Below, piece after piece: positions 1-9,258 of a DNA stretch of 23,376 nt. Location of the stretch: positions 1 through 23,376 of the forward strand of contig JANTQF010000462.1 in the NCBI GenBank assembly GCA_032988165.1. The letters run 5' to 3'. The position numbers were made by a program, and so were the translations under genes. Within the stretch, counting starts at the first letter, position 1. Every line of letters begins with the position of its first letter. Below the pieces are notes generated by a model that did no database searches, was not told where the DNA came from, and saw only the letters and a program-made list of their open reading frames with translations. The stretch is from Emmonsiellopsis sp. PD_33 (lineage: Eukaryota; Ascomycota; Eurotiomycetes; Onygenales; Ajellomycetaceae).

Positions 1-730
1 GAGACTGGGGTGTGCATGGAGTGACGACGTGTGATTGGGTGGAGGGAAGCGTGGTGACACGGGGTGGGAGTCTGGGAGGTGTGGGGAGGGGAGGGTCGGA
101 GTGGATCGACGGGTGTGCGTGGTGCGTGAGCTGGCGCACTTGACGTACAAAGCATGCCTATCTCCCTTCATCTTATCTCAGCCTTAATTGACGTAAAAGA
201 GAGTAGGGGGGATGCATGTAATATTTCAGCCTTTTGCAGCCAGCAAAAGTGCTCTTTTGGGCCTCTTGCTTCTACAGGTGCCCAGCTCATTCTTTTGAAC
301 CTTGTCGACGAGGTTAAGCCAATTGCTGGTCCAGCAGAAGCGAGTCAATGAATCTCGAGTCAGTCATGGCGTTTTCCCTGAAGTGTAGTTGGCCAAGATG
401 AAGGCATCAACGCAACTAATAATATGTAAACGGACCGGAGCAATAAAATTTCCCAGCAGCCACCTAGTCTTGGGGGTTTTGTTTCTCCTGTGGCCCGGAG
501 ATAGGTCACTAACTGAGACAAGGAGAAAAGCCAACTAAATTGGCGAGAGTGGAGGATTATAAGCGGCTAGCTTTGTCATGACGTTCGTATTATTTTTAGT
601 TTATGTCTCTGCTTTTTGTCTCCACCCTGATTCCATGATTTTTATTGCAGGGTGCCGGATAGAAAATCAATTTATTTATTCCAGCGCCACAATATGCTCC
701 ACTCCGTGAAGAGTGTTGGGAAAACAAAAG
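1..730. other. Intergenic left edge, no gene recognised
   Basis: This stretch lies downstream of the DML1 stop codon and runs to the window edge. The first 150 bases are strongly G/T-biased on the plus strand. Short open frames exist (for example 154-351, 65 codons), but none resembles a family I know and none has convincing codon use. Two pyrimidine-tract-plus-AG sequences, near 270-280 and 640-650, look like splice acceptors, so the 3' end of a gene starting to the left or a non-coding transcript cannot be excluded. I see no tRNA or repeat. Confidence 0.5.
61..95 (+). other. Potential G-quadruplex motif
   Basis: Six runs of three or more G (61-64, 66-68, 74-76, 83-86, 88-90, 93-95) are separated by loops of one to six bases. 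This satisfies the usual four-run G3 with 1-7-base loop definition. It is a motif match only; no gene is assigned next to it. Confidence 0.5.
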
Positions 731-2746
731 TCAGTCATCCCCAGAATCAGATTCGCTCTCCCAGCTTTCCTGATATGCCTCAGCGATCTCCCCAAGGCCA
801 TTCATCAGAGCTTCTCGCTCATCAACTCCTATCACTCTTGCTGCGAACTTTTGTAGCTCCTTCACTTTCTCGCCTATTTGGGTGGTAGTCGACAACGATG
901 CACGGACACTCAGCTTGGATCCAGATGCCGGAGTCCCCTGCCCTGCAAAAAGGTTGTGGGGGAAACTATCGAGAATAGGGAATGATAGGGGCGTGTGGAA
1001 TCTGTAAAAATAGTTCGGGTATCACCGCGTTAGCTTAATCCGACAATAGTAATAGTTTATTTTAAGGTATATTAGGCCTGCTTTGAGCGTCCTATTCCCA
1101 AGAGTTTCGCCAAAATGTCATCTTTTGTAAAGACTATTGGGATAATGACAGACAAGATACGGTATGCGAGACGTCGCGTGATGATAACAAAAAGCCCCAA
1201 AGAGGAAACTGCTAAGGGACGTAGATATGTGGTGGCAATAAATAGATTCACTGACCTTTGAACCGCTGTCAATGATTTTAACGATTGCATCCGACTTGGT
1301 TGGCCCATTAGCTCCGGCGCGATATTGCTCTCCGTGCTGAATCCTCGATTAATTTGGACCTGGCCAAAAACGTGTACCCTCTTGTTCGAGTGCGTTAGAT
1401 TAGACCAGGAAAAGTCGAGATCATATCCCTTCAGAAGAGCCTCGTCTTGCTCAATTTCGTCTTCTGCCTGTAAGACTTCCTTCTCTGCTTCTGGGGAAAT
1501 ATAAGATTCAAGATCTTTTTCTGAGACAATCGCAGCCTGGAGGCTGAAGATTTGTTGTGGACGGTCCTGTGCCGGTAGCCAGGACTCTACTCCGCGATGT
1601 GACCGTAGACGTGTCGGGAGGGTCACGCTCTCTATAGCCGCTGAGACAAGAGCTGAAGCGTACCACTCGGATCGAAGGTCAGAGTTGACGTATGCCGGCA
1701 GTCTTCGTGGGGGGTCCATGATAGGGACATAAGCCGATGCCTGTGGCGAGATATCATTGACTGATCTCGCGATGTTGGCGGTGACTTTGGCTTGCTTTTG
1801 CTGTATGTCTCATATTTAGCACATGTTCTCGTACGGGGCATTAGGTTGCAATATTTGGAACAGAATAGAAATTGGCGACTCGTTTAGATTATGCCATACC
1901 CGTTGAACCTTTGCTCCATCTTCAAGCCCCCAGAACCAGATACTCTTCTTTCCGAATTCATCCTTCAGTTTATCGACATATCTGGCGGCGAAACCTCCCC
2001 AAGCGTCGTCTGTTCCTGAAAAAATCTGGATGCCTTGTAGCTGGTCACACTCTTCAGCGAAAGCCCGAAAGTCCCTATCCAAAATATCATGCTCGCGATC
2101 CAACGATCTGAAGAGGTCTTCCCCCATCGACCAGTCCTCAAATGGCATCAGCTGAGAGTTAAGTTCGTATTCATTCAATTGCACAATCGACTTGGGATTG
2201 TAAAAGACTTTATTGAAGTCTGACCAATAGCGAACCGACTCTGCGGTAAGCTGGGGTAGGGGAAGCCCAAGATCCAAATTCTTTTGATATTCCGTTTGGG
2301 GAACTGCGGGCTGTTGTTGAACCACTTCATTTCCATCCCTATTGGCAAAGTTATATTAAAATCTGCGCTCAGACAAAGCTCCCATCTCAAATGCATCTGA
2401 AAAGACAGAATTCCTCACCATAATCCTCTGGGAATTCCAGGTTCAGCTTCTATCTCGTAGAGTGCATTATATTGGCGAAGAGCCCCGAATCCGCCTTTGA
2501 GATCATAAATCACAGTTCGGGGCGTGAAGGTTTCGGTCCCGTCTGCAGCGATTCCTGGCCGGAAATGAACGTCATGATCAACTGGGGATTCTTCATCTGC
2601 GGAATATGTGAAATATGATTCCTAGCATATGGGTCAGCATCAGCCAATGCCTAGAGAGGGTATTGGAGCCGCACTTGGAGGTTCCAGAAATGCGTAGCAA
2701 CATAATTGCTTCGCTGCCCCAGCTGTAGGGTGATGATTTCGTGCAT
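731..2746 (-). CDS. DML1: DML1/Misato, mitochondrial inheritance tubulin-like protein
   Basis: Five exons on the minus strand: 2746-2675, 2621-2419, 2338-1900, 1800-1256, 1001-731. The join gives 1530 nt and 509 residues, normal for fungal Dml1. The N-terminus (HEIITLQLGQRSNY) is the Misato version of the tubulin N-terminal strand and loop and fixes the ATG at 2746. Later landmarks are DDAWGGFAARYVDKL, DPPRRLPAYVNSDLRSEW, and RVHVFGQVQINRG; the tail is acidic and ends SDSGDD. The family combines Misato segment II and tubulin-like domains. In yeast it is essential for mitochondrial DNA partitioning, and in animals for mitochondrial distribution. Intron 1 has an atypical GTGCGG donor. Introns are 53, 80, 99 and 254 nt; intron 3 has TGCTAAAT and intron 4 has GCTAAC as branch sites. 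Intron 4 is unusually long and open in frame to 1072. Family identity is secure; exon 5 was inferred from its conserved end (SFPILDSFP, LGEIAEAYQESWE). Confidence 0.92.
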
Positions 2747-3090
2747 TATAAAAACCGAGAAAAGTCAAACGTCCGTTGACCAACTGATATGCTCAAAAAT
2801 GAAAGTCAAGATGCACCCTCCTATCAGCTGGAATTAATATGACTCCAAGAGAAGATGTGAGCCCCTATCCCTGTGGGTTTGCCCAGCATGAGAATTGTTC
2901 GCCACGAACGAAATGGCGCAAGAAAGCTACAGGATAGACATCACGGGCTGTGTTTTCGCTTGGGGTATAGGAAACCTAAAAGAAATGTGTATATTAAGAC
3001 TTCTTCCTGTGAAAATCAAAAGTGATCTGGAGTCCTACACTTGTTGCTCTGCTGAAATCCGATATCAAAATGTGGTGAGCTGGTGGAGCT

Positions 3091-3098
3091 TGACGTCA
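3091..3098. promoter_or_regulatory. CRE/ATF consensus TGACGTCA
   Basis: A perfect eight-base palindrome TGACGTCA lies 263 bp upstream of the coiled-coil gene start and is followed directly by TGTGACG. bZIP factors of the Atf1/CREB type bind this sequence. Use in vivo is inferred from its place in a divergent promoter. Confidence 0.4.
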
Positions 3099-3155
3099 TG
3101 TGACGAGTGGCCGAAACAGGCTAAGCGCGTCGGTTGCCGGCGCAACAGGCCTCGA

Positions 3156-3166
3156 GCTGAGTCAGC
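3156..3166. promoter_or_regulatory. Gcn4/CPC1-type site GCTGAGTCAGC
   Basis: The core TGAGTCA (3158-3164) is the consensus for Gcn4/CpcA/CPC1 and AP-1-like bZIP proteins. Here it is extended into an 11-base palindrome 195 bp before the start codon at 3361. Sequence match only; regulation by amino-acid limitation is inference. Confidence 0.4.
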
Positions 3167-3360
3167 CGCGCTTTGTCAACACGCCAACCGAAAGCAGCGC
3201 AAAGATCGCACGACAAGGATGCCATCTCTGATATTCTCACGCCACATTGCGATCCTGACGACTTGCCCAATAATCCAATAGTGCTGTCATACATTGTTGT
3301 TATGCGAGCGCTGCAAACCCCACAGCCCTGAGCGCGATTAATTCAACGTCTGTCTTCGCC

Positions 3361-5337
3361 ATGGATCCTATTCCGTTTAAACTTCCGCAATCGCCAGGGG
3401 CACTGCATCCCATCTCCCCAGAGCGCATCAATCAACAGAAAATGAACGGCTCCCCGGTTCACCCCTTAGAGATGTCGCCCCTCCAGAGCAAGCACGCCCG
3501 GACGGCTTCGGAAGTACAAACAAAAGTCGCATTCCTCAACAGCCTCTCCAGGGGCAATAGCCCGGCACCATCGCATCCCTCATCCACCACCACCGCTGCT
3601 CTACAACGAGCGATACTGGGGCGCGAAGAAGCCGAAGCTTCTCTACAAACAACGCTTGACGAACTATCGGAGGCAAACTTGCGCGAACGTCGAGTCAGTG
3701 AGCGATTGGAATCTTTGATGGAAGAGTTACACTCCCTAAAAGAGAGACAAGCACATGAGCGCGCCGTATTCGAAAAGGAGGTACGAAGAGCACGAAAAGA
3801 AGCATTCCGGGCTGGATCGGCACTTGTGAAGGCTCAGGAGGAACTTAAGTCGTCCAGGGGAGAGCTTAAAACGCTAAAAGACGAGTTAACTTCCGAGAGA
3901 GAGGCGAAAGAGGCAGCGAAGCAGGAAGCATTTGAACGCGCTTATGCATTGGCAGGTTTAACAGAAGAATTGGAGGTGTTAAAGGGAAAGGCTCGATCTA
4001 TGGAAACGGATAACAAATTGGATCTACTAGAAGCAAAAGCGGAAGAACTGAGAGGAGAGACACCCAAGACAAGAACCCCTTTGGCTGAGAGGGATATTGG
4101 GGCAAGTACGCCAACGCCACGACGATTGAAGCTTGATCATACATTAGAACCAAGGTCCTCCGGTCGCAAAAGCGGCATTCCCTACCAAACCGCCAGCCCG
4201 CGGCTAGGCTCCCCTCTCAAGACGAAGGTCTCCCGGCGAAGTTCATGCAAAGAAAACGAAGACCCGGAACTACCCAGTGCGAATGACGATCTTATCGAGG
4301 AATTGAAGGAAGGCCTCGAATGGGAAAGGCGTTCGCGAGTAAGAGCGGAAGACATGATACACTTTTTGAAAATGGAATGCCAATTCCATCGTTGTTCCTG
4401 TCGCCTTGCAGAGCTCCAGGGTGTTAGATATGTTCACGATGCAGAATGGGACGCCAAAACACAGGCAAAAGAGGAGAAGCCACAAGAGAAAACCGTTCCT
4501 CAAATTCCCCCCCAGGATATCCAATCGCCGAAGCAAGCATCATTTCCTGCTCAACGAAGTCCAACGCCGCCGCCTTTGAACACTGCGCCCCGCCCACAAA
4601 CTCCGCCTATGGAGCCTTTGGTAGCATTCTGCCCTGATACCGGTACATTCAAATCAGTCGCACCTTGCCCTCTACAAAACGATATGGCTATCGATCCCCC
4701 AGCTGAGCCACGATTCACTAACCGACAAGCCTCACCACTACTCCAGGAGCCTCAATTCCTGCCGCTCCCAGTCTCTCCGCCGGCCGTGGCAGGACCCGAA
4801 ATTGAAATGGAGGACCGTCAGCCCGCAGAAGTACCAACGGAACCCTCGGTCCAAGTACACCACCCTTTCCACCCCGCCACTCAACCTCCAGCCATGTTCG
4901 ATTCGGCAAACACTTCTTCCCGCCCTCGAAGCCTTCACATCGATACAGCCCATTTCCCAGCACGAGATGAGCTTGCTGGCTCCAGAACTCCGACGATGGC
5001 AGACACCATGGCATCCACTACAACAACAACCATCCCCCTTCACTCCGAAAACTACAGCTCCAATGCCAGCACTGACTGCCCAATTCCCGGCACCCCATTC
5101 ACCCGAGAAGAAGCACTCGCCCAGATCCGCGCCAGGAGGGGACGCGCTCAAACTCTCAAGAGATCAGCTAGTGCCAACGACGCGCCCCTCAGACCCCGTT
5201 CCCGTCTGACCAGTACGGGCACGACGCCGATCCGTGGTTCAAGGAGGATTCCTGGCATGGAGAGCGCGAGCAGTAGGCCTGCTAGCCGCGTAGCCAAGAG
5301 AGATTTTAGTGCACCGCTTGCCGGGAGACCTTATTAA
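3361..5337 (+). CDS. Coiled-coil protein with CxC motif (possibly TINC-like)
   Basis: Intronless, 658 residues, starting at the ATG in the context TCGCCATGG. Residues 1-77 are Ser/Pro-rich with SP sites (for example SRGNSPAPSHP). Residues 78-232 form a long charged coiled coil (GREEAEASL, RRVSERLESLMEELHSL, RRARKEAFRAGSALVKAQEE). Residues 250-305 are basic and rich in SP/TP. A second helix at 308-340 leads into a Cys cluster (C340, C345, C347; ECQFHRCSCRLAELQG) followed by YVHD. Residues 370-560 are proline-rich and probably disordered. A basic tail contains TREEALAQIRARRGRAQ from about 581 and ends RDFSAPLAGRPY. I recognise it as a conserved filamentous-ascomycete protein. From memory it resembles proteins labelled NIMA-interactive (A. 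nidulans TINC), but I cannot verify this. The many SP/TP sites fit CDK or MAPK phosphorylation (inference). Coding status is firm, function uncertain. Confidence 0.85.
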   Translation: MDPIPFKLPQSPGALHPISPERINQQKMNGSPVHPLEMSPLQSKHARTASEVQTKVAFLNSLSRGNSPAPSHPSSTTTAALQRAILGREEAEASLQTTLDELSEANLRERRVSERLESLMEELHSLKERQAHERAVFEKEVRRARKEAFRAGSALVKAQEELKSSRGELKTLKDELTSEREAKEAAKQEAFERAYALAGLTEELEVLKGKARSMETDNKLDLLEAKAEELRGETPKTRTPLAERDIGASTPTPRRLKLDHTLEPRSSGRKSGIPYQTASPRLGSPLKTKVSRRSSCKENEDPELPSANDDLIEELKEGLEWERRSRVRAEDMIHFLKMECQFHRCSCRLAELQGVRYVHDAEWDAKTQAKEEKPQEKTVPQIPPQDIQSPKQASFPAQRSPTPPPLNTAPRPQTPPMEPLVAFCPDTGTFKSVAPCPLQNDMAIDPPAEPRFTNRQASPLLQEPQFLPLPVSPPAVAGPEIEMEDRQPAEVPTEPSVQVHHPFHPATQPPAMFDSANTSSRPRSLHIDTAHFPARDELAGSRTPTMADTMASTTTTTIPLHSENYSSNASTDCPIPGTPFTREEALAQIRARRGRAQTLKRSASANDAPLRPRSRLTSTGTTPIRGSRRIPGMESASSRPASRVAKRDFSAPLAGRPY

Positions 5338-6756
5338 TCTGGATCATGGTCCATTTTCGTTTCGAAAGGAGTTTCTTTTTGGGGTGGATGTGTGTGGCCC
5401 CGGCGCATTTCATTTCTTTCAGCGATTGGCAAATCAGCGATATCTTACCTTTTCTATGTTCTTTTATTCCCCCTGATATGATTTTTTTTTCCCTGGTTTC
5501 GTTCTCAATTTTTCTATTTATTTTATTTCTCTCATTTTGATTTTTTAATGTGGCGCTTGATACCTCTTACGTTCATTGTGTTACCATTGGAGTTTTGCAC
5601 TTTCTTCTTCTTTTTTATATTCTCTTCTATCCTAGCACATCCTGTCCGGTGTTGATGGCGTGTTTTTTTCTCCAATTCCTAGGAGTTTTTCTGTTTTTGG
5701 CGTAAAAAATGCTTTTCTTTTCCCCCCGTGTTATTTGGTATCTATGCATTTTATTTTTATCATAATTCCAAAGCATCGAGTTTACTCTTCTCTAGGTCCT
5801 TCAAGTTTCAATATTTTGCATTTTTATCTCGGTGTATTAGGTTTGTGATGCAGTGAACCCAATCCGTTGGAATGAGGGGGGGATTTGTTTACCTACTCGC
5901 TCATGAACGAGGGTGGGCAAGGGTTGTTGTACAATTTCAATATATGTACAGCTGATAGTCTGTTTCATAAACAACACATATCTATTTATGTATGTATGTG
6001 TTTGTGCATAATGTTCCTTTTTCTTTTATCCCAACGAATCCTGCTAAGTAGACGAAAGGAAATGGGGCCTGGGATATAGCATGCTATCTTTACGGTATAC
6101 AGACTAATTAATGTAAGATAGATGGCAGGGCGGGGTGGGGTGGGTAGGGCAGTGGCCCAGCAGGGAAAAGAAAGTGACTGACTAGGATTATGTAGGAATT
6201 GTGTGCTTGTGTGAGAGATGAACAGACCAGTCAAGTGGGATTTGGACCTTTTTTTTTTCTCCCTCTGGTTTAGATTATCTTGTGATACATGTGCTGTACT
6301 ACGGCTGCATGAGGGACGCGTATTTGGGTCGTGGAACGATGTTCGGATATGCCGAACGTATGATAATGTAGGAAGGACGGATATGTGCATAAGGGGGCAG
6401 AGAAATGTTGGATAGTCAGTCTGGGTTAACTGATTATATCTGGAGATACTAGGCGGAGTGTATAAGTGTATATATCATGTTAATTAAATATATAATATAC
6501 TATATACTACTTTCCGGATAGATGGTTTCCTCCTAGGATTTTTGGGGTGCATTCACCTTGATTGCCTAGGTAAGGACGCCGGGACGGTGGGTGTGTGCTT
6601 GATAGGGCGCCCATTAAGCATCTGTGAATCAACCCTTACGCCACCTTTAGTGACCAGGGTTATGATCTACCTAGTATGTATATATCGAGGCTATTACTTC
6701 GCAGCCACCCAACCCTCCCTCCTCTTCCTATATAATGACGTCAAGCCTCACCACTC
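5338..6756. other. Long T-rich convergent intergenic region
   Basis: This 1.4-kb spacer lies between the 3' ends of the coiled-coil gene (plus) and the DENND11 gene (minus) and should hold both 3' UTRs. The plus strand is T-rich from 5340 to 5830, with many T-runs. A short TATG/TGTG tract lies near 5980-6010, and an A/T-only-like segment (TATA/TTAA repeats) at about 6461-6511. Open frames such as the minus-strand one at 5986-6390 are low-complexity and unlike any known protein. I see no tRNA, transposon end or long repeat. Confidence 0.6.
6736..6743. promoter_or_regulatory. CRE-like octamer TGACGTCA downstream of DENND11 gene
   Basis: This is a second copy of the perfect TGACGTCA palindrome, 13 bp beyond the DENND11 stop codon and preceded by TATATAA. 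Lying in a predicted 3' UTR it may be chance, or may mark an antisense promoter. No transcript evidence is available. Confidence 0.2.
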
Positions 6757-8893
6757 TTAAAGAATCCGGACACCACAGCAATTTATCCTCGCACCGTGAA
6801 CCTGCGCCTTGCGACCCCACCATACCCCGACGAGTTCCTCCACGAACGCCCGGTCCGTGGCACTCCATGCATCCAATCCCATCTCCGTCATATCGCTGGA
6901 CGCGATTGTGATGGTTTCATCATCATCGGGTGAATCGTGGCGGGCAGAGGAAGGGAGGAGCGGATCATTCAGTGATGTAGAGGCGTCAAGGGTGGAGTGT
7001 TGATGCAAATCACTGTCGGGGTCGGAGCTGATATCATCACGCAGCGAGGAAGATTCGGTTTGTTGGCCATAATCATTATCATTATATGACTCTTCGTCCT
7101 GGCGGGCAATGACGTCGGACAGGACCGTGAAGATTTGGGTGGTTAGGCGGCGGAAGTATGTTATTAGTGCGATTTCCCGCGGCTGCTGGCCATGGTCTAG
7201 AAATGCAATGCTTCCGCGGCGGCTGACATTGTTTGGATAGGTTGGGTTAGGGGCATTGTCGTTATCGATTAGGAGTCTGGAGTCCTGCTCATCTTCTCCT
7301 TCGGATGCGACACCGCGCTTTTCGCCGGCGGAGGCCCACCATATGAACGATGTATAGGCTAGCAGTGGCCATGAGACGGGTTCAACGATAGTGTTGGATG
7401 AGAAGGTTGAAGAACCGTCTGAATCATCTTCCCCGTCAATACCGGAGGCGGAATCGACTCGGGATAGTTCATTAAGACCACTTCTGAGATTTAGATATCG
7501 ACGGGCGTCTCGTTGGGTAGCCTTTAAGTTGATGGGTTTCACGGCTTTCTGATTGCGCATGGGTAGAGGCGATGACAACGTGATTTTTGGGTAGACCTTC
7601 ACTGGTGCGTGTTTAGAGTAAGAGGCCGGTAGGTTGACGATAACATCGTAAAGCTCAGGCTTAAGACTGAGTACCCTGTCAGTCGTGCATGCAATCCAAC
7701 ATGTATCGGGATCGGTTATTGTAGGGCGGGGCAGGGATGATAGATATGGCATATCGTGGATGCCAATGCTGAACAGGGGGCGGGGTCTAAGCGCTGGAGA
7801 GGCAGTTGGTGGAAGGAGAGGGAGTAGTGATTGAGGGAGCGATGACAGCAGAGATAGATCATAGACTGGTAATGTTAGCCGCTGGGCGCATTCATGCTGA
7901 TAATAGGCTGGCATACCGAAATTACACGATTCTTCCACTGGGGCTTCTCCAACTAGGAGGATTCGCTTCCGTAGTAAAGCAGCTCGGTACAAAGGAAATA
8001 TTAATGGCCCAAATGTGTCGATAAGCTCTGGTAGGGAAGATGCGGGGTGGTGGGGCGCGAGGGCTTGTTTCGAACTCATGAGGGCTGTGGCATCGCTGAG
8101 AGCGCGGGACCTAGTGAATCCCTCGCGGATCGGGGTCCTCAGGCTTGCTATCGACCCCAAAGGAGAGTCTGGGGGCGAGGGACCTTCATTCAGCAATTGG
8201 TATGTCTCCCAGTAGTTCGACAGGGGTTCTGTGTCGTCAGGCTCGTCCGCCAGGCGGCTAACATTACACCATCGTCAGTTGGTTATAAATTGTTAGGTCT
8301 TTATCCAAAACCATACCTGGCAAGCTCCTTGAGCTTTCCAGCATGCCTCCACCCCTTTCCTAGTCTACCATAGCTAAGAGGCACCAAGACGCCAACCGCC
8401 ATCATCAAGGCATTCCTCTGCGACTCGCCCGCCGGTTGGTTTACGAAAGCGCTGATGCCGGCATATTCGTCGTGGACGAAGTATCTTCAGAGAGATGTTA
8501 GACGTGTACTTGTAAATGACGCTGGGGCACGGACGCACATAAGGTCTTCTCTGACATTGTGCAGGCCGGAGGGGAGGGACTTGTATTCCACGACGTTATC
8601 TAGCTCAACTATACAACATTGAACATTCTGTTAGCCCAGCCCAGCAGTAGGGAGCACAATTGCAACATACCATCCTCAATCGATCTTTTCCAGGTAATAG
8701 TATAGCTACGTATAGCAGGAAAAAACGGCTGTCAGCAGTGCGCATCAGTCGTATCTCAGGTGCCTGCGGGAGACACTCACCCTGCTCTGATGTCGAAGCG
8801 TATGAGGAACAGTGCAGCAATACCCGGCGGGGCTTCAGGAGCCACTATAACGTCCGGTCTGACGGCCTTGGACCTCCTCCGTTCTAACGCCAT
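6757..8893 (-). CDS. DENND11/LCHN-like protein (DUF2347 family)
   Basis: Five exons on the minus strand: 8893-8781, 8705-8671, 8608-8539, 8484-8317, 8257-6757; 1887 nt, 628 residues. Introns are 75, 62, 54 and 59 nt. The N-terminal u-DENN-like part reads IAALFLIRFDIRAG (25-38), then YTITWKRS, YKSLPSGLH, YFVHDEYAGISAFVNQPAG and VGVLVPLSYGRLGKGWRHAG. The core has LIDTFGPLIFPLYRAALL, KRILLVGEAPVEESCNF and IGIHDMPYLSSL. This order matches fungal DUF2347 proteins, related to animal DENND11/LCHN and yeast Anr2. DENN proteins usually act on Rab GTPases; no specific Rab can be named. Acidic, Ser-rich inserts interrupt the C-terminal half, and the end (FVEELVGVWWGRKAQVHGAR, then NCCGVRIL) is family-like with a Cys pair that might be acylated (inference). 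I chose the ATG at 8893; the frame stays open upstream, with another ATG at 9079 that would add 62 unfamiliar residues. Confidence 0.88.
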
Positions 8894-9258
8894 GGGTGCG
8901 GAAAAGCGTTGTGCAGGCTGGTCACCCCATATCATATACGGCGTTGTGGTGATGTCGTCGATGAGGTGGAGTCTGGGGTAGGAGGTCAGGTGCCGTACTG
9001 CCACGCGCCGGGTTGTCTTCCGGCCACGCACCGTGTCCAGCACAATCAAATGCTGGGCGAGTCTTGGCGCCAAGACCATCTTTTTTCTCCTTACTCGAGG
9101 CAACCTCCGCCGTTCTCGAGGCGATTGTTGCTGTTGTTCTGTCTGCGCTTAACAATCCAAGGTAGATATCCGGTCAATTCCTCGCAGTATCTGCTTTTGG
9201 GGCAGACTCCTTGTCCATTCCGCTCTCTTCCTCACCCGCACACCCTCGTTCGGCCACA
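8894..9258. promoter_or_regulatory. Divergent promoter of DENND11 and EBP genes
   Basis: Only 365 bp separate the two predicted start codons, so core promoters and 5' UTRs of both genes must share this segment. Pyrimidine-rich stretches at 9081-9140 and 9190-9240 fit fungal promoters lacking TATA. The minus-strand frame of the DENND11 gene stays open up to about 9103, so part of this interval could be coding if translation starts at 9079. Confidence 0.55.

Larger units (their letters stand above)
2747..3360. promoter_or_regulatory. Divergent promoter region of DML1 and the coiled-coil gene
   Basis: This 614-bp spacer separates two start codons pointing away from each other, so it must hold both promoters unless an unseen gene lies within. 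A frame of 128 codons at 2895-3281 has no ATG at its start and no recognisable product, so I treat it as chance. The part next to 3361 is GC-richer and contains the CRE and Gcn4-type motifs listed separately. No clear TATA box is visible. Confidence 0.65.

Noticed and set aside
1072..1719. Single 215-residue minus-strand gene
   Set aside because: It is the inner part of DML1 exon 4 read through intron 4. Splicing at 1256/1001 restores the conserved Dml1 C-terminus.
1816..2325. Separate 169-residue minus-strand gene
   Set aside because: It is DML1 exon 3 read on into intron 3; the flanking exons join it in frame.
2895..3281. 128-codon plus-strand frame in the DML1 promoter
   Set aside because: It starts with TTG, has no family resemblance and lies across the divergent promoter.
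4738..5151. Antisense frame of 137 codons
   Set aside because: It lies opposite the coding strand of the coiled-coil gene and its composition is explained by that gene's proline-rich region.
5986..6390. 134-codon minus-strand frame in the 5.3-6.8 kb spacer
   Set aside because: No recognisable motif, low-complexity composition and no splice or promoter context.
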